Positions 9,315 to 15,947 of a DNA stretch of 64,000 nucleotides are shown one piece after another. Origin of the DNA: CAZMNF01 sp964567595 (GTDB lineage: Bacteria > Bipolaricaulota > Bipolaricaulia > RBG-16-55-9); contig CAZMNF010000004.1 in the NCBI GenBank assembly GCA_964567595.1, forward strand, positions 22,413 to 86,412, in the 5' to 3' direction. The position numbers and the translations under genes were made by a program. The stretch's first letter is position 1. Each line of letters starts with the position of its first letter. The notes under the pieces were generated by a model. It was not told the DNA's origin. It made no database searches and saw only the letters and a list, made by a program, of their open reading frames with translations.

Positions 9315-9695
9315 ATGAAGCTGAACGTGATCTACCCGAAGGCGTTTGCGGACGAAGGCCAGGTCAACCTGTCCGCCGTCCCGCCGGAGCGCGAATTCGA
9401 GGAGAACGACGACCACCTTGCCGCGGAAATCCAGCTGCACGACGGGTCCTACTACGTCGGGCTCAATGGCGAGCACAAGATCGGCGTCTTCCCCACAGAG
9501 CCGCGCATGACCGACGGCCACGTCTACGTGCGCCTCGACGTCGAGGGCAACACCGCGACCGTCCACAACTACGGCGGCACCCGCCTGGGCGAACAGGACT
9601 TGGGCCCCGGCGAGTCGGTCTCGCTGGACCAGGGAGACACGCTCGGGTTCCCGCACAAAGGCGAAACGGCCTGGTCCGTCCGCCGGGCGGAGTGA
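9315..9695 (+). CDS. Hypothetical protein, all-beta, FHA-like strand pattern
   Basis: An acidic protein of 126 residues without signal peptide or membrane segment. The second half, 'VYVRLDVEGNTATVHNYGG' followed by 'GPGESVSLDQGDTLGFP', alternates short strands and tight turns in a way that resembles an FHA or small beta-sandwich domain, but the FHA phosphothreonine-binding residues are not clearly present. I do not recognise a family. GAGGTGA seven bases before the ATG supports the start. It is divergent from the THUMP methyltransferase with about 120 bases between the starts. Confidence 0.6.
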   Translation: MKLNVIYPKAFADEGQVNLSAVPPEREFEENDDHLAAEIQLHDGSYYVGLNGEHKIGVFPTEPRMTDGHVYVRLDVEGNTATVHNYGGTRLGEQDLGPGESVSLDQGDTLGFPHKGETAWSVRRAE

Positions 9696-9729
9696 TGCAG
9701 CGCCTCGGGCGTCTGGCAGCAAGCGACGT

Positions 9730-9771
9730 TTGACGAGCCGGGCCAGCAGATGCTACAATAAATGTTGTAGC
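9730..9771 (+). promoter_or_regulatory. Promoter-like sequence overlapping a palindrome
   Basis: TTGACG (9730-9735), an 18-base spacer and TACAAT (9754-9759) form a good sigma70-type promoter. The -10 lies in the left arm of an inverted repeat, GCTACAA (9752-9758) with TTGTAGC (9765-9771), so a repressor bound there would block it. No convincing gene follows on the plus strand before 10658. The target is therefore unknown, and the repeat could also act as a hairpin. Confidence 0.35.
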
Positions 9772-9892
9772 GTTGAACATCTGGCCCGTCTCGCACTAAC
9801 TTCCTAACGCCAACAGGCCGCTCGGACTGCCTTTGTCGCAAGGGCTCGTTTCGTCTTATCTGATGTTCTCGCCAACTTACGATTTGGGACAG

Positions 9893-10306
9893 TCAAGACC
9901 GGAGCCGACGGAGCGCGTCCTCGACGCGATCCAGAAGCGCCTCCCGTTCCTGACGCAGACGCATCAGGCGCCGCTCGAACTTGCGATGAACGGACTGGGG
10001 GATGTAGTCGGCAGGCAGCTTGGGCTCCTTGCCCCAATAGACCGTCCGGACCCGACCGTCCTGGTCTCGATATGAGGCGTAGGCGTACGGGCCGTGCTTC
10101 TGGCCTTGATTGCAGCGACAGTTCCGCTTGCCGCAGCGCACGTACTTGAAGTAGAGCTTGGCCTGCGGGGTCATCTCGCGCAACTCCAACCGCGCTCGCT
10201 CGATCTCCGCGTCCAGCTCGCCCAGACGGGCATCGAGCTCATCGAGCGCCGCCAGGATGGCGCGCCGCATGGAGCTCAGTTGGCTAGGTTTGGGGTCGTC
10301 GGCCAT
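9893..10306 (-). CDS. DUF6788-like protein with CxxxxCxC motif
   Basis: Protein of 137 residues in three parts: an N-terminal coiled coil ('ALDELDARLGELDAEIERARLELREM'), a central block with YFKYVRCGKRNCRCNQG and 'HGPYAYASYRDQDGRVRTVYWGK', and a C-terminal helix rich in Arg and Leu. The Cys cluster followed by HGPYxY is the signature of the DUF6788 family, whose function is unknown and which is often found in mobile or accessory DNA. Here it lies alone in a sparsely coding stretch that marks the start of the accessory region. The start ATG has no strong ribosome binding site. Confidence 0.7.
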   Translation of the reverse strand: MADDPKPSQLSSMRRAILAALDELDARLGELDAEIERARLELREMTPQAKLYFKYVRCGKRNCRCNQGQKHGPYAYASYRDQDGRVRTVYWGKEPKLPADYIPQSVHRKFERRLMRLRQEREALLDRVEDALRRLRS

Positions 10307-10657
10307 CGCAAATCTTGGCTATCATGAGCCATCGCGTTCGATACGTTGTCAGCTAAGATAGCGCACGACGCCCTTCACGACAAGCTGCCACATTCAATGG
10401 GCTCAGCGCACGACATCGCCTGATCCAGATCATTCCATCTGCTATTAAGCTGCCCTAAGCTCGAGCCCCTGGCGGTGATCGAGAGCCCATGACGTAACCC
10501 AACTGATCGCAAGCGCCTTGATCGAGGTCGGCCTCATCTTGTTGGGGTGGCTGAGCTTGCTGTCATGTCTGGTCGATCAGGCGGCCCATTTGGACGGGCA
10601 GAGGCGCACCGGACAGCATGTGAGAACGCGTGGAACACCGTCTGAGGAGGATGAGCA
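10307..10657. other. Intergenic stretch without recognised gene
   Basis: 351 bases upstream of both the DUF6788-like gene (minus) and the DsbA-like gene (plus). I see no open frame with coding character, no tRNA, and no convincing promoter for the DsbA-like gene. A small inverted repeat GGCT-ATCATG-AGCC lies at about 10318-10331. The composition is less GC-rich than the surrounding genes, as in the rest of the accessory stretch. Confidence 0.5.
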
Positions 10658-11404
10658 ATGGGCAAGCAACAGAATCAGAAGGCCAATCGGAGTGACAGCC
10701 GGGCAACCCAAAAGCAGGATCGAGATCAACAGGTGCAACGCCTGATCACCTACGTTGGCCTTGGCGCCGTGGCGTTGATCCTGGTCTTCGTGGGGATTTT
10801 CGTCCTGGACGACATCGGCTCGGGCATCACGGGCGAGACCGCGCTCAGCACCGAGGGCCAGCCGACCATGGGCGCGCCGGACGCGCCCGTGGAGGTCGTG
10901 GAGTTTGCCGACTTCAAGTGCCCGGCCTGCGCCGTCTTTAAAACCGACATCTTTCCCCAACTCAAGGCCAACTACATCGACACGGGCCGCATCCGCTTTT
11001 CCTTCTTGAACTTCCCGTTGCCCATCGGGGAGGACTCCTGGACTGCCGCCGTCGCGACCGAATGCGTCTATCATCAAGTGGGCAACGAGGCCTTTTGGGA
11101 TTACTACAACGGGATCTTCGCCAACCAAGGCCCAGAACGCCAGGCCTGGGCAACGCCCGATCTGTTGGTCCAACTGGCTCAGGACTACATCAACCGGCCG
11201 ATCGACTCGGGCGAGCTGCGCCGTTGCATCGTTGACGAGGACTATCGGACCGAGGCGGAGCGTGATCGCCAGATGGGCGTCAACGCCGAAATCCCGGGCA
11301 CGCCGTCGATCTTCGTCGACGGCCAGAGGCTGAGCGACTTCCGCTACGGCACGATCGCCGGCGCCATCGATCAGGCTCTGGAACAGGCCAACGCCGCAGA
11401 TTGA
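10658..11404 (+). CDS. DsbA-family thiol oxidoreductase, membrane anchored
   Basis: Protein of 248 residues: a polar N-terminus with many Gln and Arg, one transmembrane helix at about 28-50 ('LITYVGLGAVALILVFVGIFVL'-like), then an extracytoplasmic thioredoxin fold. The active site is CPAC in 'FADFKCPACAVFK', and the cis-proline loop is 'EIPGTPSIFVDGQ', as in BdbD/DsbA-like proteins that form disulfides in exported proteins. An extra Cys pair (CVYHQ and RRCIV) may be structural. GAGGAGGATG before the ATG sets the start. No DsbB/BdbC-like partner is in the window. Confidence 0.9.
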   Translation: MGKQQNQKANRSDSRATQKQDRDQQVQRLITYVGLGAVALILVFVGIFVLDDIGSGITGETALSTEGQPTMGAPDAPVEVVEFADFKCPACAVFKTDIFPQLKANYIDTGRIRFSFLNFPLPIGEDSWTAAVATECVYHQVGNEAFWDYYNGIFANQGPERQAWATPDLLVQLAQDYINRPIDSGELRRCIVDEDYRTEAERDRQMGVNAEIPGTPSIFVDGQRLSDFRYGTIAGAIDQALEQANAAD

Positions 11405-11911
11405 CCGTCGAGCTCGACACGTCGGTCGCGGTGACGATCCTCAATTAAACCGACCGATCAGCTCGGCAGCCGGCGATGACGGGCAGGCGATCCCGGTCGC
11501 GCCGGCCACCTTGGAAGCGCAAGTTGCCCCCCGATGCCCCGAACAACACCGTCTTCGGCGTGTGCAGCGACGGATCGGGGCCGGATTCCGTCGATATCGG
11601 GCTCGGCTTCACGGTAGAATGGCCCCCTCATATAGGAAAATTGGCCCGCGTTCGACGACGTCGTCGCGCTCGGACAACGCCCGCGACGAGGACACCGGAT
11701 AATCCCGCCAACGTCTGGACAGTTCGAGATTCGAGCCGTCGCGTTACCTCGCACGCATGGCCCCAGCGTGATACCCTGATGCCACAAGCTGAGGCGCTTC
11801 ATGGAGTGGCCCAGTCATGGCGAGGCTGGGTCACTCGGCGTCTCCCTTGGCGCGAGGCGATCGTTTGATCGTTCGTCCGTTCCCCGTGATGCGTTAGGAG
11901 CAAACCGACCC
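11405..11911. other. Intergenic stretch without recognised gene
   Basis: About 507 bases between the DsbA-like gene and the racemase. Open frames exist on both strands, but their translations are Arg- and Pro-rich low-complexity sequence with no ribosome binding site and no recognisable domain, so I treat them as chance. The part near 11615-11640 ('ctcatataggaaaattgg') is locally AT-rich and could hold a promoter, but no clear -35/-10 pair was found. Confidence 0.45.
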
Positions 11912-12607
11912 ATGAAAATTCTTGGCCTGATCGGCGGCATGAGTTCCGAATCCACCGTGCCGTATTATCAGATCATCAATCGGACCGTGAACGAACGCCT
12001 GGGCGGGCACCACTCGGCCCGCCTCCTGCTCTACAACGTCGACTTCGCGCCCATCGTGGCCAGCCTCAACGAGGCCCGCTGGCCGGACGTCTTGAGCACC
12101 CTGGAATCGGCCGCCTGCGCCCTGGAGCGCGCAGGCGCCGAGGGGCTCGTCATCTGCACGAACACCATCCACGCCATCGCCCCGGATCTGGCCGCACGCA
12201 TCGACATGCCCTTGCTGCACATCGTCGATCCCACAGCCGAAGCCGTGCGCCAAGCGGGCCTGGACACCGTGGGGCTGCTCGGCACGCGCTTCACCATGGA
12301 GGAGCCCTTCTTCCGCGAACGGCTGCGCGACCAACACGAGATCGAGGCGATGACTCCGGACGAGGCCGAGCGCGAGCTCATCCATCGCGTGATCTACGAC
12401 GAACTCTGCCGCGGCGTCGTTCGCGAGGAATCCCGCCAGGCTTACCAGCGGATCATCGCCGACCTCGCCGCACAGGGTGCCCAAGGGATCATCCTCGGAT
12501 GCACGGAGATCTCGCTGCTGATCGGCCCGAACGACGCGTCCGTACCGACGTTCGACACCACCGAGCTCCACGCGCGATACGCCGCGAACTGGGCGCTGGC
12601 CGAATAG
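11912..12607 (+). CDS. Aspartate/glutamate racemase family protein (YgeA/RacX-like)
   Basis: Cofactor-independent amino-acid racemase of 231 residues that makes D-amino acids. The N-terminal 'KILGLIGGMSSESTVPYYQIIN', the first catalytic region 'LVICTNTIHAIAPDL' and the second catalytic cysteine in 'GIILGCTEISLLI' are clear family marks. The CTNTxH form is that of the broad-specificity YgeA/RacX group rather than strict Asp racemases, so the substrate is uncertain. The start ATG follows TTAGGAG. It precedes the EamA transporter on the same strand, separated by 39 bases. Confidence 0.9.
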   Translation: MKILGLIGGMSSESTVPYYQIINRTVNERLGGHHSARLLLYNVDFAPIVASLNEARWPDVLSTLESAACALERAGAEGLVICTNTIHAIAPDLAARIDMPLLHIVDPTAEAVRQAGLDTVGLLGTRFTMEEPFFRERLRDQHEIEAMTPDEAERELIHRVIYDELCRGVVREESRQAYQRIIADLAAQGAQGIILGCTEISLLIGPNDASVPTFDTTELHARYAANWALAE

Positions 12608-12646
12608 ACGTCAGCTCGCTCCCCAATGGACAGACCCCGTTGATTG

Positions 12647-13510
12647 ATGCTCTGGCTTGTGCTCGCGTTCGGCTCAGCCCTTTTCGAGTCGCTCAAGGAC
12701 CTGTTCAGCAAGAAGGGACTCCAACAGATCGATCCCTACATCGTCGCCTGGGCGATGCCGCTCTACGCCCTTCCCTTTCTGCTGGCGACGTTGCCCGTCA
12801 TCGAGGTTCCGGAGATCGGCCCCCGCTTCTGGCCGGCGCTCGCGGGCAGCGGCCTCATGAACGTCGGCGCGGCCGTGTTGTTCATGAAAGCCATTCAGCG
12901 GTCAGATCTCTCAGTTACTGTGCCGCTCGTGACGTTTACGCCCATCTTTCTGCTCGCCACCTCGCCGATCATGGTGGGCGAATTCCCGCGCCCGCTCGGG
13001 CTGGCGGGCGTCGTGCTGATCGTGCTCGGCTCCTACGCGCTGCACCTGCGCGAATGGCGCAACGGCATCCTTGCGCCGTTTCGCGCCCTCTTGGCCGACC
13101 GCGGGCCGCAACTGATGCTCTTGGCCGCGTTGCTGTGGAGCGTCACGGCCAACTTCGACAAGATCGCGATCCAGGCCTCCTCGCCGCGCTTCTACGCCGT
13201 GGCGGTGATCGCGTTCGTGGCGACGGCGCTGGGCCCGATCGCGATCTGGCGCAGCCAGGGCCAGGCCCGTGTCGTTGTCACGCGCTGGCGGGCGTTATTG
13301 CCGGTGGGCTTCTTCGTCGCGCTGACGCTGAGCGTGCAGTTCACGGCGATCAGCCTGGCGCTGGTCGCCTACGTGATCGCCATTAAGCGCCTCAGCACGG
13401 TGCTCTCCGTGCTCTGGGGGCACCTCGTCTTCGGCGAGCGCGGCGTGGGCGAGCGGGCGCTCGGCGCGGGCGTGATGGTGGTTGGGGTGTTTCTGATTGC
13501 GGTGTCGTGA
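12647..13510 (+). CDS. EamA/DMT-superfamily transporter
   Basis: Membrane protein of 287 residues with about ten hydrophobic helices in two repeated halves, the EamA (DUF6) arrangement of drug/metabolite exporters. Helix ends such as 'AAVLFMKAIQRSDLSVTVPL' and 'LSVLWGHLVFGERGVGERALGAGVMVVGVFLI' are typical. The substrate is unknown; the preceding racemase may be a functional partner. A TTG codon directly before the ATG is an alternative start. The last 117 bases occur again at 14447-14563, and the stop codon ends the left half of a perfect 24-base palindrome. Confidence 0.88.
   Translation: MLWLVLAFGSALFESLKDLFSKKGLQQIDPYIVAWAMPLYALPFLLATLPVIEVPEIGPRFWPALAGSGLMNVGAAVLFMKAIQRSDLSVTVPLVTFTPIFLLATSPIMVGEFPRPLGLAGVVLIVLGSYALHLREWRNGILAPFRALLADRGPQLMLLAALLWSVTANFDKIAIQASSPRFYAVAVIAFVATALGPIAIWRSQGQARVVVTRWRALLPVGFFVALTLSVQFTAISLALVAYVIAIKRLSTVLSVLWGHLVFGERGVGERALGAGVMVVGVFLIAVS
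13394..13510 (+). repeat. Direct repeat, copy 1 (3' end of the EamA gene)
   Basis: The last 117 bases of the transporter gene recur without gaps 1053 bases downstream at 14447-14563. The final 83 bases (from 13428) are identical, while the first 34 differ at nine positions. The repeat ends exactly at the TGA stop. This brackets the AbrB-PIN unit between two copies. Confidence 0.95.
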
Positions 13511-13522
13511 TCACGACACCGC
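13499..13522. repeat. Perfect 24-base palindrome across the EamA stop codon
   Basis: GCGGTGTCGTGA (13499-13510) is followed directly by its exact reverse complement (13511-13522). It may serve as a terminator stem, although no T-run follows, or as a recombination target. The downstream direct repeat copy keeps only the left half. Confidence 0.85.
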
Positions 13523-13558
13523 TCGAAATTCCGTCCTGTGCCGCCTCGCGACTGGAGA

Positions 13559-13602
13559 TTGACAAGGTCGAGGAAGGCGTTATGCTGTTCCTAGACTAGG
13601 AA
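13559..13602 (+). promoter_or_regulatory. Promoter and operator of the AbrB-PIN unit
   Basis: TTGACA (13559-13564), a 16-base spacer and TATGCT (13581-13586) form a near-consensus promoter. Directly downstream at 13588-13602 lies a perfect inverted repeat, TTCCTAG-A-CTAGGAA, placed to act as operator. Autorepression by the antitoxin is the usual arrangement for such modules and is inferred here. Confidence 0.65.
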
Positions 13603-13604
13603 TT

Positions 13605-13693
13605 TACTGATCACCGCGAAAGACGGGTTAAGCGATGACCGCGACGTAGGCGCTAGCGGACATGGCGTCACTCGACTCATGCAGTGGTCAATA
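13605..13693 (+). repeat. Dispersed structured element, copy A
   Basis: 89 bases that recur with conserved ends at 23162-23253. The first 48 bases match the other copy at 42 positions and the last 14 are identical, while the middle differs in sequence and length. The ends can pair: TGATCAC near the start with GTGGTCA near the end (seven pairs, one of them U-G). Inside, ACC/GGT and GCG/CGC helices are possible. In this copy the element would lie in the 5' leader of the AbrB-PIN transcript. It could be a small non-autonomous mobile element or a structured RNA. Confidence 0.6.
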
Positions 13694-13712
13694 GTAATCA
13701 CGGGGGCCTACG

Positions 13713-14006
13713 ATGCCGATCGTCAAGATCACCCGAAACCGCCAAGTCACGATCCCGAAGGAACTCTTTGAACAACTGGATCTCCACCAGGGGGCCTACG
13801 TCGAAATCTCGCGCGACGGCGATCAACTGATCTTGCGGCCCAAGGAGCTGATCGACCGTCAACGTGAGGATGCGAAGCAAGCGTTCTTTGAGACCGTCGA
13901 TCGTATCTGGGAACGCAACCGCGATGTCGATCCCGAACGGATCGAACGGGAAGTCGAGAAGGCCCTCGATGAGGTACGCGATCGCGGGTCCGCGGACTCA
14001 GACTGA
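13713..14006 (+). CDS. AbrB/MazE-type antitoxin
   Basis: Protein of 97 residues with an N-terminal SpoVT-AbrB swapped-hairpin DNA-binding domain: 'KITRNRQVTIPKELFEQLDL' followed by 'VEISRDGDQLILRPK'. The C-terminal half is an acidic and basic helix ('RIEREVEKALDEVRD') suited to wrapping and neutralising the toxin. It precedes the PIN toxin gene by 12 bases and has an operator-like palindrome upstream, so it most likely represses its own promoter. GGGGG upstream of the ATG is the ribosome binding site. Confidence 0.9.
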   Translation: MPIVKITRNRQVTIPKELFEQLDLHQGAYVEISRDGDQLILRPKELIDRQREDAKQAFFETVDRIWERNRDVDPERIEREVEKALDEVRDRGSADSD

Positions 14007-14018
14007 CGCGGCAATCCG

Positions 14019-14447
14019 ATGGTCCGCGTCGTTCTCGACACGAACGTCCTCGTCAGCGCAACGATTTCTCCTGAAGGGGCATCAGCCCGCATCCTGCAAG
14101 TTTGGCGTGACGGTGACATTGAACTCGCGACATCGTTCCCCTTGCTGAGCGAGTTCAAAACCGTCCTCTCGCGTCCGCGCATCCAGAAGCATCAGTGGAT
14201 GAGGACCGACGAGATCGACGCGCTACAGAATGACCTACAGGATGCAGCGATCGTGGGGTCCGGCGAGCGGCTCGTCACCGTCATTGAGGATGATCCCGAC
14301 GACGACTGGGTCCTCAACGCCGCGCTCGAAACCGACGCAGACTTGATCATCAGCGGCGATCCACATCTCACCGACCTCCATCAATACGAAGGAATCGACA
14401 TCCTCACCCCGACTGAGTTCATGGGACGTTTGGAGACTTCCGAATGA
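14019..14447 (+). CDS. PIN-domain toxin (COG1569-like)
   Basis: Putative ribonuclease toxin of 142 residues. The acidic PIN residues are visible: D in 'VVLDTNVLVSA' near residue 7, E in 'LLSEFKTVLSRPRI' near 44, and the C-terminal 'TDADLIISGDPHLTDL' with D and D around 110-117. Such proteins cleave RNA with Mg2+ or Mn2+ and are held inactive by the AbrB-type partner encoded just upstream. Its stop codon touches the start of the duplicated transporter fragment, so the gene ends exactly at the element boundary. Confidence 0.9.
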   Translation: MVRVVLDTNVLVSATISPEGASARILQVWRDGDIELATSFPLLSEFKTVLSRPRIQKHQWMRTDEIDALQNDLQDAAIVGSGERLVTVIEDDPDDDWVLNAALETDADLIISGDPHLTDLHQYEGIDILTPTEFMGRLETSE

Positions 14448-14563
14448 GCATGTTGCTGAGCGTCCTCTGAGGGCATCTCATCTTCGGCGAGCGCGGCGTG
14501 GGCGAGCGGGCGCTCGGCGCGGGCGTGATGGTGGTTGGGGTGTTTCTGATTGCGGTGTCGTGA
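14447..14563 (+). pseudogene. Remnant of the EamA transporter gene 3' end (direct repeat, copy 2)
   Basis: 117 bases homologous to 13394-13510. In the transporter frame it reads 'SMLLSVL', then a stop where the intact gene has Trp, then 'GHLIFGERGVGERALG' to the same TGA. It has no start or upstream part and cannot be functional. The concentration of differences at the 5' end and complete identity over the last 83 bases suggest it came from a diverged copy, or was partly corrected by recombination. Confidence 0.85.
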
Positions 14564-14722
14564 GCAACATTCATTGGCACCAAAGACTTGCGTCAATCAT
14601 CACCACGGTTGAATGGTGCCAGATGACGCAGGAGGTGATATCAATTCTCCGCTGGGCAATCCATGTCGAAAAGTAAGAGCACCTAACAAAACCGGGGGAT
14701 GAGATGCTACGGTGGTCCCACG

Positions 14723-15178
14723 ATGGCGAAGCCGTTACTGCCGGACGAGCTGTGGGCGGAGATCGAGCCGTTGCTGCCGCCGGAACCGCCAAAGCCGAAG
14801 GGCGGACGGCCGCGCATTTCGGATCGGGCGGCGCTGACCGGTATGCTGTTCGTGCTCAGAAGCGGGATCGCTTGGGAGCTGCTGCCCCAGGAGATGGGAT
14901 GTGGCTCCGGGATGACCTGCTGGCGACGGCTACAGGAATGGCACCAAGCTGGGGTGTGGGACGACCTCGTTCAGCTGTTGCAGCGCCGCCTGGGCGAGGC
15001 GGATCGGATCGATGGGAGCCGGGCATCGTTGGACGCCCAGAGCGTACCTGCTCCAAAAGGGGGCGAAAACCGGGCCGAACCCGACCGACCGCGGCAAGCG
15101 AGGCACGAAACACCACCTCCTCGTCGACCACCACGGCCTCCCGCTCGGGGTGACGAGCTCCGGGGCGAACGTGCATGA
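14723..15178 (+). CDS. IS5-family transposase, first frame (orfA)
   Basis: N-terminal half of the transposase. The DUF4096/HTH part begins 'MAKPLLPDELWAEIEPLLPP' and continues 'GRPRISDRAALTGMLFVLRSGIAWELLP'. The first catalytic aspartate is in 'SLDAQSVPAPKGG'. Family similarity stops at this KGG and continues in the other frame at 15060 or so, around CCAAAAGGGGGC. Beyond that point this frame is Arg- and Pro-rich nonsense. An in-frame ATG at 14699 is an alternative start. Confidence 0.85.
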   Translation: MAKPLLPDELWAEIEPLLPPEPPKPKGGRPRISDRAALTGMLFVLRSGIAWELLPQEMGCGSGMTCWRRLQEWHQAGVWDDLVQLLQRRLGEADRIDGSRASLDAQSVPAPKGGENRAEPDRPRQARHETPPPRRPPRPPARGDELRGERA

Positions 15179-15527
15179 CTCCCGGATGCTGGAGGCGATC
15201 CTGGACGTCGTGACGCCTATCAAGAAACCGCGTCGCGGACGGCCTCGTAAGCGACCGAAGAAGCTGCATGCGGACAAAGCGTATGACGCGGAATCCTGCC
15301 GACGTGCCTGTGGCCATCGTGGCATTGTTCCCCGGATTGCGTGGCGTGGGGTCGAGATTTCCGCGAGACTCGGCCAACATCGCTGGATGGTGGAGCGGAC
15401 CTTTGCTTGGCTCAACCGCTACCGGCGACTGCGGGTGCGGGATGAGCGACGGGCTGACATCCATGAAGCGTTCCTCAACCTGGGCTCGGCGCTCGTGTTG
15501 TTCAACCGGGTCCAAGAGTTCTGTTAG
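15012..15527 (+). CDS. IS5-family transposase, second frame (orfB)
   Basis: C-terminal half of the transposase. Homology starts at 'KGAKTGPNPTDRGKRGTKHHLLVDHHGLPL'-like sequence near 15056. It includes the second catalytic aspartate in 'LHADKAYDAE' and the glutamate in 'WMVERTFAWLNRYRRL', so the DDE triad is complete if both frames are joined. The relative shift is +1 (or -2) at a run of four A and five G. A fused product would need slippage on that run; if the shift is instead a mutation, the element is dead unless helped in trans. Confidence 0.85.
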   Translation: MGAGHRWTPRAYLLQKGAKTGPNPTDRGKRGTKHHLLVDHHGLPLGVTSSGANVHDSRMLEAILDVVTPIKKPRRGRPRKRPKKLHADKAYDAESCRRACGHRGIVPRIAWRGVEISARLGQHRWMVERTFAWLNRYRRLRVRDERRADIHEAFLNLGSALVLFNRVQEFC

Positions 15528-15573
15528 ATGCTCTTAGCTTCGTGACGCTAGCTGAAAACAGAGTCATCGCTCC

Positions 15574-15601
15574 TTGACACCACTATCCCCCTTGATAAGC
15601 T
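15574..15601 (+). promoter_or_regulatory. Promoter of the UPF0175-DUF3368 pair
   Basis: TTGACA at 15574-15579, a 16-base spacer and TAAGCT at 15596-15601, about 70 bases before the antitoxin start. It lies just outside the right end of the insertion sequence. Confidence 0.5.
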
Positions 15602-15669
15602 GAATCGGAATCGTTTGCTCCGTCCTTATGCGCACGGACCGATTCTCACGATCGAAGGGAGGCAATGCC

Positions 15670-15939
15670 GTGGCCACCAAGAAGGTTGAACTCCACCTCC
15701 CCGAAGGCCTGTTCGACGCTCTGGGCGGTGAGAAAGACGCAGAACGGAAAGCCCTCCAGGCCTTACTGCTCTCCCTCATCCAAGAGGGGGAAGTCACCGC
15801 CTCATACGCGGCGGAAGTGCTCGGCATCAGCTATCACCAGATGTTGGATATCATGGCCGAGCACAACGTTGCGCTGGTCAACTACAGCCCGGACGAACTC
15901 GCAGAGGAGATTGAAAACCTGAACAAGCTTCTCGATTGA
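15670..15939 (+). CDS. UPF0175 family antitoxin
   Basis: Small protein of 89 residues of the UPF0175 group. The N-terminal 'KKVELHLPEGLFDALG' is a beta strand plus helix, followed by 'ALQALLLSLIQEGEVTASYAAEVLGISYHQMLDIMAEHNV', a helix-turn-helix that in this family pairs with a DUF3368 toxin gene. The GTG at 15670 was chosen because AGGGAGG lies eight bases before it; an upstream ATG at 15628 is in frame but has no such site. Its stop codon overlaps the possible TTG start of the toxin. Confidence 0.85.
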   Translation: MATKKVELHLPEGLFDALGGEKDAERKALQALLLSLIQEGEVTASYAAEVLGISYHQMLDIMAEHNVALVNYSPDELAEEIENLNKLLD

Positions 15940-15947
15940 GCCCACCT

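Larger units (their letters stand above)
14676..15534 (+). mobile_element. IS5-family insertion sequence (IS427-like)
   Basis: An 859-base element bounded by imperfect inverted repeats: AGAGCACCTAACAAAAC on the left and, read inward from the right end, AGAGCATCTAACAGAAC (15 of 17 positions match). TA flanks both ends (14674-14675 and 15535-15536), as expected of a 2-base target duplication. The size and the two overlapping transposase frames fit the IS427 group. It sits between the duplicated transporter remnant and the promoter of the second toxin-antitoxin pair, 40 bases upstream of the -35 box. Confidence 0.88.

Noticed and set aside
11458..11868. Open frames of 115-130 codons in the spacer before the racemase
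   Set aside because: Arg- and Pro-rich low-complexity translations, no ribosome binding site and no recognisable domain on either strand.
13605..13693. Hammerhead ribozyme or c-di-GMP riboswitch in the dispersed element
   Set aside because: CTGATCA followed by GAAA resembles a hammerhead core, but the required CUGANGA and the cleavage-site arrangement are missing, and the c-di-GMP consensus blocks do not align.
14564..14673. Truncated gene interrupted by the insertion sequence
   Set aside because: Joining both flanks gives only a short frame of about 17 codons; the inverted repeats GGCACCA/TGGTGCC and GCGTCA/TGACGC there do not support a gene.
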